Shown here one piece after another: positions 1 through 5,254 of a DNA stretch of 11,957 nucleotides. A program made the translations under genes and the position numbers. This DNA is from an uncultured Oscillospiraceae bacterium (GTDB lineage Bacteria; Bacillota_A; Clostridia; Oscillospirales; Oscillospiraceae). Within the stretch, counting starts at the first letter, position 1. The number at the start of each line of letters is the position of its first letter. The notes below the pieces were generated by a model that saw only the letters and a program-made list of their open reading frames with translations, was not told the DNA's origin and searched no databases. The stretch is from contig CANRKN010000061.1 of the NCBI GenBank assembly GCA_947631215.1, positions 1 to 11,957 of the forward strand, given 5' to 3'.

Positions 1-1
1 G

Positions 2-1156
2 CAGGCACAGCTGACCGAGTGGCGGCGGGACTTCCACCGCCACCCGGAGACCGCCCATCAGGAATACCGGACCGCGGTGGTCATCGAGGCGGAGCTTGCG
101 AAGCTGGGCATCGAGACGCAGCGTGTGGCCGATACCGGCGTTCTGGGCGTGCTGCACGGGCTCGGTGAGGGCGGCCGCACCGTGGCTCTCCGGGCAGATA
201 CCGACGCCCTGCCTGTCCAGGAGCTGGACCGGGATCGGCCCTATTGCTCGGAAAACGCCGGCGTCATGCACGCCTGCGGACACGACGGCCACACGGCCTG
301 TCTTTTGGGCGGGGCGGCGCTGCTGGCGGCGCATAAAAATGACTTCGGCGGCGAGGTGCGGTTTCTTTTCCAGCCGGCCGAGGAGGTGGGCGGCGGCGCG
401 GCGCCGCTGATCGGAGCGGGCGCGCTGGGCAGCGCGGAGCGCATTTTCGGCCTGCATACTGCTCCGGACATCCCCACCGGCACCGTAGGGCTCAAGCCCG
501 GCCTGAACAACGCCTCGGTGGATCACTTCACCATCACGGTGCAGGGCCGGTCGGCTCATGTCTCCACGCCGCATCTGGGCATAGACGCGCTGTATATCGC
601 CAGCCATATCGTGATAGCCGCGCAGGCGCTGGTGACGCGCATGACCTCTCCCGTGGAGCCGCTGATCCTGGGCATCGGGAAGCTGCAGGCCGGGACAGCC
701 TACAACGCCCTGGCAGAGACCGCCGTGCTGGAGGGGACGACCCGCGCCGTCAGTGTCCCCGCCCGGGCGCGGATACGCCGGCTTCTGGACCAGACGGCGC
801 AGAGCGTCGCCGCGCTCTACGGCGGTACGGTCTCGGCGGAATGGGAGGACTTCACGGCGCCGCTTCTGAACGATCCGCAGGTCACCAGGGAGGCCGCCTC
901 TGTTGTGGACGCGCTTTACGGTCCCGGCCATGTGAAGAGCGACAGGGCCCTGTCCCTGGGCGGAGATGACTTCGCGGAGTATCTTTTGAAGGTCCCTGGC
1001 GCTTACGCATACCTGGGCACAGGCGATCCCGACAAGCCCGGCACCCAGGGGCCCGCCCACAACGGCGCTTTCGATATTGATGAGGACGCGCTGCCCATGG
1101 GCGCGGCGCTCTATGCGGGCTACGCCTTAGGCTGGCTTCGGGGCGTCTTTGATTGA
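2..1156 (+). CDS. M20-family metal-dependent amidohydrolase (5' partial)
   Basis: Cytosolic hydrolase of the M20 peptidase / N-acyl-amino-acid amidohydrolase (hippurate hydrolase, IAA-amino-acid hydrolase) family, which cleaves acyl groups from N-acylated amino acids or related amides with a two-metal centre. The frame is open from base 2 and encodes the family's N-terminal signature RRDFHRHPE. The gene therefore starts left of the window, and the GTG at 77 is an internal Val codon. Of about 384 visible residues, motifs in order are ADTDALP, MHACGHDGH (metal ligands), FQPAEE (catalytic and ligand Glu), a ligand His in LHTAPDIPTG, GRSAH in the lid domain, GGDDFAEYL, and the C-terminal metal-ligand region HNGAFDIDEDALPMGAA. 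Family members are about 390 aa, so only about ten residues are missing. The substrate cannot be told from sequence. It ends at TGA just before a terminator hairpin. Confidence 0.93.
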   Translation, partial: QAQLTEWRRDFHRHPETAHQEYRTAVVIEAELAKLGIETQRVADTGVLGVLHGLGEGGRTVALRADTDALPVQELDRDRPYCSENAGVMHACGHDGHTACLLGGAALLAAHKNDFGGEVRFLFQPAEEVGGGAAPLIGAGALGSAERIFGLHTAPDIPTGTVGLKPGLNNASVDHFTITVQGRSAHVSTPHLGIDALYIASHIVIAAQALVTRMTSPVEPLILGIGKLQAGTAYNALAETAVLEGTTRAVSVPARARIRRLLDQTAQSVAALYGGTVSAEWEDFTAPLLNDPQVTREAASVVDALYGPGHVKSDRALSLGGDDFAEYLLKVPGAYAYLGTGDPDKPGTQGPAHNGAFDIDEDALPMGAALYAGYALGWLRGVFD

Positions 1157-1184
1157 ATGGCATCTCCCGCAGCGAAAAGTATAA

Positions 1185-1235
1185 AACGTTGGGCTCCACG
1201 TATTTGTGAAGCCCAGCGTTGTTACAATTTTTGTT
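1185..1235. terminator. Bidirectional rho-independent terminator between amidohydrolase and toxin genes
   Basis: An 11-bp stem (AACGTTGGGCT at 1185-1195 with AGCCCAGCGTT at 1210-1220, one G-U pair) extends by three more pairs across a mismatch and closes on a 6-nt loop. On the + strand it is followed by GTTACAATTTTTG. On the - strand it is followed by a T-rich run (TTTATACTTTT). It can end both the amidohydrolase transcript and the toxin-antitoxin transcript. Confidence 0.75.
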
Positions 1236-1236
1236 C

Positions 1237-1617
1237 TCAAAAAATATTACCCTTGACAACTGTTCTCTTGGGAAAAAGGAGAAATGCCCCTGACCGACGA
1301 ATGAGGACCCGCTTGCGAGTCCTCATCGTCTTCAGGGGTATTTCGACGCGCGCCCCGGTGCGGGTCAGCGTCAGGACCAGGACACTATTTTCAATATGAT
1401 AGACCAGCAGCCAGTCCGGGAGGATATGACATTCCCGATGACCGGCCCAATTCCCGGAAAGAGCGTGATCTTTTGCTTTATCGGGGAGCGTTTTGCCCAT
1501 GGCAAGAGCGGCAATGACATCGTCCAGCAGGCTGATCTTCCATCCCCGCTTTATCGCCAGCTTATAGTCCTTTTTGAACTGCGTGGTGAGCTTGACGGTA
1601 TATTTCGCCTTTCTCAT
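1237..1617 (-). CDS. YafQ/RelE-type mRNA interferase toxin with an aberrant C-terminus
   Basis: Toxin of a type II toxin-antitoxin pair. Family members (E. coli YafQ, 92 aa) are ribosome-dependent mRNA endonucleases neutralised by the cognate antitoxin. Residues 1-88 match the family well: a basic helix (TTQFKKDYKLAIKRG), then DHALSG with His51 and CHILPDW with His64, Asp68 and Trp69. These correspond to catalytic-site His50, His63, Asp67 and Trp68 of YafQ. After LTLTRTG (residue 88) the match stops. The usual ending T-G-x-H-x-x-L-F, which carries catalytic His87, is replaced by GARVEIPL and a basic tail to residue 126, with no His. The ATG overlaps the antitoxin stop by 4 bp (ATGA), typical of coupled translation. 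The tail reads through a long hairpin at 1287-1338, so the original gene probably ended near there. The toxin may be inactive or frameshifted. The family call is firm; activity is uncertain. Confidence 0.82.
   Translation of the reverse strand: MRKAKYTVKLTTQFKKDYKLAIKRGWKISLLDDVIAALAMGKTLPDKAKDHALSGNWAGHRECHILPDWLLVYHIENSVLVLTLTRTGARVEIPLKTMRTRKRVLIRRSGAFLLFPKRTVVKGNIF
1287..1338. repeat. Long hairpin inside the extended toxin tail
   Basis: This is an imperfect inverted repeat. The outer arms are CCCCTGA (1287-1293) and CAGGGG (1333-1338), then GACG/CGTC with a bulged A, then a perfect 8-bp ATGAGGAC (1301-1308) / GTCCTCAT (1319-1326) around a 10-nt loop. On the - strand it is followed by a pyrimidine-rich, T-containing stretch (CATTTCTCCTTTTTCCC). 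It may be the former terminator of the toxin gene. Confidence 0.7.
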
Positions 1618-1892
1618 TTCTTCAGATCAGTGAGCAGTTCGTCCAGATCAGTATAGCCCTTGACGGATGGGTCCTTTGCGATCCTCTCTGCCTCCAGCAT
1701 GGCGGCTATCGTCTCCTCGTTCGGCTGATTCAGGGAAATATCGAAGGGTATGCGTCCCTCCCGGAGCGACTGGCGGACAAAGATGTTGAACGCTGTAGTC
1801 ATATTCATGCCCAGCTCGCCAAAAAGGGCATCGGCCTTTGCTTTCAGCTCCGTATCCATGCGGATGCTGATGTTGGTCGTTGTGCCCGGCAT
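1614..1892 (-). CDS. RelB/DinJ-family antitoxin
   Basis: First gene of the toxin-antitoxin operon, 92 aa. The N-terminal half is a ribbon-helix-helix DNA-binding fold: beta-strand TTNISIRMD (residues 5-13), then helices through GELGMNMTTAFNIFVRQSL. It continues into the DinJ hallmark REGRIPFDI (44-52). The C-terminal part (TIAAMLEAERIAKDPS, then YTDLDELLTDLKK) is the expected toxin-wrapping region. Antitoxins of this family repress their own promoter as dimers and more strongly with the toxin bound. An AGAAAGGAG ribosome binding site lies 8 nt upstream of the ATG. The stop overlaps the toxin start by 4 bp. Base composition of the pair and its leader is more AT-rich than the flanking genes, which is compatible with horizontal acquisition. 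Confidence 0.93.
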   Translation of the reverse strand: MPGTTTNISIRMDTELKAKADALFGELGMNMTTAFNIFVRQSLREGRIPFDISLNQPNEETIAAMLEAERIAKDPSVKGYTDLDELLTDLKK

Positions 1893-1921
1893 GGTATCAT
1901 CTCCTTTCTGTCGGCATCTGT

Positions 1922-1963
1922 ATTATATGTGATTTGCACGAAAAATACAATATATTGCACGAA
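1922..1963 (-). promoter_or_regulatory. Promoter and operator-like repeats of the toxin-antitoxin operon
   Basis: On the - strand, -35 TTGTAT (1945-1950) and a consensus -10 TATAAT (1922-1927) are separated by exactly 17 bp. Transcription should start near 1915. Two identical 9-bp direct repeats, TTGCACGAA in + strand reading (1934-1942 and 1955-1963), are 21 bp apart, two helical turns. They flank the -35 box, which suits binding by a ribbon-helix-helix antitoxin. Between them is the palindrome CAATATATTG. The promoter is well supported; the operator role is inference. Confidence 0.8.
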
Positions 1964-1970
1964 TTATTTT

Positions 1971-2013
1971 CCCGGAGACGCGTTCTCCGGGGCATTCGCA
2001 ACTTTTAGTTGCG
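1971..2013. repeat. Two adjacent small hairpins between divergent genes
   Basis: A perfect 8-bp stem (CCCGGAGA 1971-1978 / TCTCCGGG 1984-1991, loop CGCGT) is followed six bases later by a perfect 7-bp stem (CGCAACT 1997-2003 / AGTTGCG 2007-2013, loop TTT). Neither is followed by a T-run on either strand, so they do not look like terminators. They lie upstream of both divergent promoters. Confidence 0.5.
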
Positions 2014-2033
2014 GGATTTTCAAGTCTTCTTGC

Positions 2034-2062
2034 TTGCCTGCAACGGGAAAAACGGGTATGCT
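2034..2062 (+). promoter_or_regulatory. Probable promoter of the HTH membrane-protein gene
   Basis: TTGCCT (2034-2039) and TATGCT (2057-2062) are separated by 17 bp. The -10 box ends 30 nt before the start codon, and AGGAAAGGAGG at 2072-2082 serves as ribosome binding site. Both boxes deviate moderately from consensus. Confidence 0.5.
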
Positions 2063-2091
2063 GTGGGCAACAGGAAAGGAGGCGCGAGCCT

Positions 2092-3063
2092 ATGACCACG
2101 GGCGAAAAACTTATACAGCTGAGAAAACGGGAGTGCTGGACCCAGGACGACCTGGCGGAAAAGCTGGACGTGTCCCGCCAGTCTGTCAGCAAGTGGGAGG
2201 GGGACCTGGCAGCCCCGGCCATCGATAAGCTCCTGGAGCTGAGCCGGCTATACGGCGTCAGCACCGACTATTTATTAAAGGACGAGCTAGACCTGCCCGA
2301 TACGGCAGAAGAGCCCGCGCCGGAGGAGCCGGCCCTGCGGCAGGTGACGCTGGAGGAAGCCCGATCCTTCGTGGCACTCAAGGAGGCGTCCGCCAAGCCC
2401 TTCGCCCTGGCCGTGGCGCTGTGTATTCTCTCCCCGGTGTGCCTCATCCTGCTGGGCGGGCTGTCCGCGATTCGCCCCGTCCGGGAGCAGATCGCCATGG
2501 CGGCGGGTCTGGCGGTGCTGTTCGCCTTCGTGGTGCCGGCGGTGGCCGTCTTCGTGCGCTGGGGGATGAAGCTGGAAAAATACGAGTATCTGGAAAAAGA
2601 GGTCTTTACGCCTGCCCCGGGTGTGGAAGCGCTGGCCCGGGACGGCATGGACCGGGACCGGGAGACCCACAGCCGCCGGATGGTGACGGGCGTGTGCCTG
2701 TGCGTGGCGTCGGCGGTGCCCATGCTGGTATGCGTGGCCGCAGAGAGCGAGTTTTTGCTGACCTGCGGCGTGGGCCTGCTGCTGGCCATCGTGGCGGCAG
2801 GGGCGTATCTCATCGTCAGCGTGTCCGTCCCCTGGGGCGCGTATCAGATGCTCCTGCAGGAGGGGGACTATGCCCCGGAGAAGAAGGCCCCTTGGCGGCG
2901 GGCGGTGACGGGCGTCTACTGGTGCCTGGTCACGGCGGGGTACCTGGCCTGGAGCTTCATCACCAAGCGCTGGGACTTCACGTGGATCGTCTGGCCGGTG
3001 GCGGCGGTGCTGTTCGCGGCCCTGGCCGTGGCGGTGGAGATGGTGGGGAAGAGGAAAGAGTAA
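2092..3063 (+). CDS. XRE-family HTH regulator fused to a six-helix membrane domain
   Basis: A 323-aa protein with two parts. Residues 4-62 are a Cro/C1-type helix-turn-helix: GEKLIQLRKRECWTQDDLAE, then the recognition segment DVSRQSVSKWE and the typical end YGVSTDYLLK. An acidic Glu/Pro linker (64-90) leads to a membrane part with six predicted hydrophobic helices at about 103-127, 134-157, 197-217, 221-244, 271-290 and 296-318. HTH proteins tethered to small membrane domains are widespread and poorly characterised in Firmicutes. They are presumed to couple a membrane signal to DNA binding; the ligand and targets here are unknown. The start is supported by AGGAAAGGAGG ending 9 nt upstream of the ATG. 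No obvious partner such as an ABC transporter is adjacent, and the downstream gene is convergent. It could control its own promoter or the divergent toxin-antitoxin unit, but nothing shows this. Confidence 0.87.
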   Translation: MTTGEKLIQLRKRECWTQDDLAEKLDVSRQSVSKWEGDLAAPAIDKLLELSRLYGVSTDYLLKDELDLPDTAEEPAPEEPALRQVTLEEARSFVALKEASAKPFALAVALCILSPVCLILLGGLSAIRPVREQIAMAAGLAVLFAFVVPAVAVFVRWGMKLEKYEYLEKEVFTPAPGVEALARDGMDRDRETHSRRMVTGVCLCVASAVPMLVCVAAESEFLLTCGVGLLLAIVAAGAYLIVSVSVPWGAYQMLLQEGDYAPEKKAPWRRAVTGVYWCLVTAGYLAWSFITKRWDFTWIVWPVAAVLFAALAVAVEMVGKRKE

Positions 3064-3072
3064 AAAAGCCTT

Positions 3073-3097
3073 GACCAGCTCCCTTTGCACAAGGGCG
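3073..3097 (+). repeat. Dispersed repeat, copy 1 (partial)
   Basis: A 25-nt segment with core CCCTTTGCACAAGGG (3081-3095). It matches, in inverted orientation, the segment at 6395-6419, with 22 of 25 positions identical. Only the hairpin half is present here; the second hairpin seen at the other copy is missing. It lies in the convergent gap after the HTH gene. Confidence 0.65.
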
Positions 3098-3108
3098 CCT
3101 CCATATGG

Positions 3109-3139
3109 AAAAGCCCGGACCGAGAGGTCCGGGCTTTCC
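3109..3139. terminator. Bidirectional terminator between HTH and antiporter genes
   Basis: A perfect 12-bp stem, AAAGCCCGGACC (3110-3121) with GGTCCGGGCTTT (3126-3137), closes on the stable tetraloop GAGA. The A/T ends of the stem provide U-runs in both directions, stronger on the - strand (TTTTCC). It serves the convergent HTH gene (stop 3063) and antiporter gene (stop 3150). Confidence 0.85.
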
Positions 3140-3149
3140 ATTATCCTAT

Positions 3150-4541
3150 TCAAGATGCCTTTGTCTTGCGCCGGTCCTTGTACTGGGACGCGGCCACGGC
3201 CTCAGCCTTCCGGTCGGCCTGCTTCAGGGCGTCCATGCGCCCGGCCACGTCGTCGTGGGCGGCGGCCACGGCCAGCTTCCGCTGGCGGCGGGTGGTGATC
3301 TCCTCGCTCTTGGGCTGGATGTCGCCGGCGGCGGTCAGGGCCATCTTGGTCATCAGCGGGCCCACCAGCTCATAGATGAGCACGGCGAACAGCGTGATGT
3401 TGCGGATGAGGGCGCCCTGCTCGCCCAGCTGCATGGCGGTGGTGCACATGCCCAGGGCCACGCCGGCCTGGGGCAGGAGGGTGACGCCCAGATACTTGCA
3501 TATCTCCGGGGAGCAGTGGGTGGCCTTGGCGGAGGCCCGGGCGCCCAGATACTTGCCCGCGGACCGGGCCAGGATGTAGACCACGCCGATCAGGACGATG
3601 GTGCCGGAGGCGAACACGCCCAAGTCAAGCTCCGCGCCGCACAGCACGAAAAACAGCGCCAGCACCGGGCTGGACCATTTGTCGGCGAGGTACATGAGGT
3701 CGCCGGACAAGGGGCAGCAGTTGCAGAACACCGTGCCCAGCATCATGCACACAAGCAGCGACGAAAAGCCGATGGTCACGGGGCCGATGTGGAACTCCGC
3801 CATGGACAGCGCCACCGTCAAAAACACGAAGGCGATGGTCATGTTGAGGCGGTTGGTGTTGGAGTTGAAGAGCTTTTCAAGCTGGGTCAGCAGCCACCCC
3901 ATCAGCGCGCCCAGGCTCAGGGAGCAGATGATCTCCAGAATGGGGTTCACCAGGATGGACACCATGTCCATGTTGCCGGTGACCAGGGTCTTGGCGATGC
4001 CGAAGGAGACGGCAAAGACGATGAGGCCCACGGCGTCATCCAGGGCCACCACGGGCAGCAGGAGATTGGTAAGAGGCCCCTTGGCCTTATACTGGCGCAC
4101 CACCATCAGGGTGGCCGCCGGGGCGGTGGCCGTGGCGATGGCGCCCAGGGTGATGGCCTGGGCCGTGGTGAGCACGTCGGGCCGCAGGGTGTGGAAGATG
4201 ATGAGGGCCACGTCCACGAACAGCGTGGCCGTCAGGGCCTGGAACACGCCCACCACGAAGGTCTGCTTGCCGATGGCCTTGAGCTCCGCCAGGCGGAACT
4301 CGCTGCCGATGGAGAAGGCGATGAAGCCAAGGGCGATGTCGGAGGCCAGTTCCAGAGCCTCCACCTGCGCGAAGCTGGTGAAGCCCAGATAGTCGATGCC
4401 CAGCGCCCCCAGGAAGAAGGGGCCTATCAATACGCCGGACACCAGGTACGCCGTCACGTTGGGCAGCTTGGCCAGCCGGGAGATGCGGGTCATGAGAAGC
4501 CCCGCCAGGATGGCCACGGATACGGAGAGTAGGGTCGTCAT
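3150..4541 (-). CDS. CPA2-type cation/proton antiporter (Na_H_Exchanger family)
   Basis: Integral membrane antiporter, 463 aa, exchanging Na+ or K+ for H+ across the cytoplasmic membrane. Hydrophobic helices fill residues 1-405. Family marks in order are PNVTAYLVSGVLIGP (27-41), the conserved turn ATATAPAATLMV (136-147), LDDAVGLIVF with the paired Asp168-Asp169, and RSAGKYLGA with Lys330. The paired Asp and the Lys match the ion-binding site of electrogenic members such as NapA. No C-terminal NAD-binding (RCK/TrkA-N) domain is present, unlike KefB/KefC. Instead there is a charged tail of about 55 residues (408-463) rich in Arg, Lys and Ala. The transported ion cannot be settled from sequence. 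The ribosome binding site is weak (CAGGT well upstream of the ATG). Upstream lies a clear promoter, and downstream the terminator shared with the HTH gene. Confidence 0.9.
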   Translation of the reverse strand: MTTLLSVSVAILAGLLMTRISRLAKLPNVTAYLVSGVLIGPFFLGALGIDYLGFTSFAQVEALELASDIALGFIAFSIGSEFRLAELKAIGKQTFVVGVFQALTATLFVDVALIIFHTLRPDVLTTAQAITLGAIATATAPAATLMVVRQYKAKGPLTNLLLPVVALDDAVGLIVFAVSFGIAKTLVTGNMDMVSILVNPILEIICSLSLGALMGWLLTQLEKLFNSNTNRLNMTIAFVFLTVALSMAEFHIGPVTIGFSSLLVCMMLGTVFCNCCPLSGDLMYLADKWSSPVLALFFVLCGAELDLGVFASGTIVLIGVVYILARSAGKYLGARASAKATHCSPEICKYLGVTLLPQAGVALGMCTTAMQLGEQGALIRNITLFAVLIYELVGPLMTKMALTAAGDIQPKSEEITTRRQRKLAVAAAHDDVAGRMDALKQADRKAEAVAASQYKDRRKTKAS

Positions 4542-4617
4542 GGAAATTATTACCTGATTTCTTTTCTGAAATTAATTTACCTATATATAATTTATATCTC
4601 TGCACACACAGGTTATT

Positions 4618-4652
4618 AATATAGTGCCAGATTGGTGAAAAATCAAGTGCCA
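4618..4652 (-). promoter_or_regulatory. Promoter of the antiporter gene with flanking direct repeats
   Basis: On the - strand, TTGATT (4641-4646) and TATATT (4618-4623) are 17 bp apart, predicting a start near 4611 and an AT-rich leader of about 70 nt. The hexamer GTGCCA (+ reading) occurs at 4624-4629 and 4647-4652, 23 bp apart on either side of the -35, and may be an operator. ATTGG/CCAAT also forms an inverted pair across the -35 region. Confidence 0.65.
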
Positions 4653-4659
4653 ATTTCAA

Positions 4660-4696
4660 CAAAAACAGAGGACGTTTTCGGGAAAACGTCCTCTGT
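4660..4696 (-). terminator. Rho-independent terminator after the YhcH-family gene
   Basis: A perfect 15-bp stem, ACAGAGGACGTTTTC (4665-4679) with GAAAACGTCCTCTGT (4682-4696), is followed on the - strand by TTTTGTTG (the stem itself ends in T). It begins 26 bases beyond the stop of the YhcH-family gene. On the + strand there is no T-run, so it acts on the - strand. Confidence 0.88.
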
Positions 4697-4722
4697 GGCG
4701 AAAAAAGCGATATTTTGGCAGT

Positions 4723-5184
4723 TTACAGCAGCTTCAGGGCGATCTTCATGACCACCTTTCGGAAGGTGGCGGGCTCGCCGTCCAGAATCAGGCCGGGACG
4801 GTGGATGTCCCAGGGGAACAGGACGATAAAGTCGCCGGGGTAGACGGTGAGGACGGTCTCCTCCTCCACGGCGGAGTAGTTGATCTTGTCCTTCTCGGGA
4901 TGGGCCTCGGAGATGGTCTCCCGGCCAGTGCGGGGGGCCACGCCGATGCGCTCGCCGGCCTCAGGCCAGTAGAACAGGTCCAGGTACTTGTCGTGGGCCT
5001 CGGCCTTGGCCTCCGCCTTGGTGGTGATTTCGGAGATGTTGGCGTACATATCGGCGCCCTCGATCTCGACCTTGCCGGGTTCCATGGCCATCACGTCGTT
5101 GGTCTTCAGCCACTGGATGGCCCGCTGGATAGCGGCGGGATAGTAAGAGAAATCGTCCTGGCCGTTGAGCTTGGAAAGGATCAT
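4723..5184 (-). CDS. YhcH/YjgK/YiaL family protein (DUF386, sugar anomerase-like)
   Basis: A 153-aa cytosolic single-domain beta-sandwich protein of the YhcH/YjgK/YiaL family. Characterised members include NanQ (YhcH), which speeds sialic-acid anomer conversion, and EbgC and TabA, which are less well defined. Visible marks are GKVEIEGADMYANISE (38-53), KAEAHDKYLDLFYW (60-73) with metal-ligand candidates Glu62 and His64, GDFIVLFPWDIHRPGL (117-132) with His128, and the C-terminal RKVVMKI. Family length is about 150 aa, so it is complete. The start is supported by AAGGAGGT seven bases before the ATG. No sialic acid or other sugar catabolism genes are next to it, so the substrate is unknown. It has its own promoter and terminator. 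Confidence 0.9.
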   Translation of the reverse strand: MILSKLNGQDDFSYYPAAIQRAIQWLKTNDVMAMEPGKVEIEGADMYANISEITTKAEAKAEAHDKYLDLFYWPEAGERIGVAPRTGRETISEAHPEKDKINYSAVEEETVLTVYPGDFIVLFPWDIHRPGLILDGEPATFRKVVMKIALKLL

Positions 5185-5219
5185 GGTGGGACCTCCTTAT
5201 AGTTTAAGTTGATAGGTAA

Positions 5220-5248
5220 ATTATAGCATGTCCCGGGGCGGGACGCAA
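5220..5248 (-). promoter_or_regulatory. Promoter of the YhcH-family gene with a palindrome in the spacer
   Basis: On the - strand, TTGCGT (5243-5248) and a consensus TATAAT (5220-5225) are 17 bp apart; transcription should start near 5213. The spacer contains the inverted repeat GTCCCG-GGG-CGGGAC (5230-5244, + reading), which overlaps the -35 edge and is a candidate repressor site. The promoter begins right after the DUF1015 stop codon; I see no terminator between the two genes, so read-through is also possible. Confidence 0.75.
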
Positions 5249-5254
5249 CGGGTA

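Noticed and set aside
1929..2228. 99-codon + strand frame spanning the TA promoter and HTH start
   Set aside because: It crosses promoters and hairpins, has no ribosome binding site, and overlaps the HTH gene in another frame.
3105..4532. 475-codon open frame on the + strand rich in Gly, His and Gln
   Set aside because: It lies wholly opposite the antiporter gene, has the skewed composition of a reverse-strand shadow in GC-rich DNA, and matches no known family; the - strand frame has clear antiporter motifs.
4624..4652. TGGCAC motifs on the - strand as sigma-54 promoter elements
   Set aside because: Neither is followed at the right distance by TTGC, while a good sigma-A promoter overlaps them.
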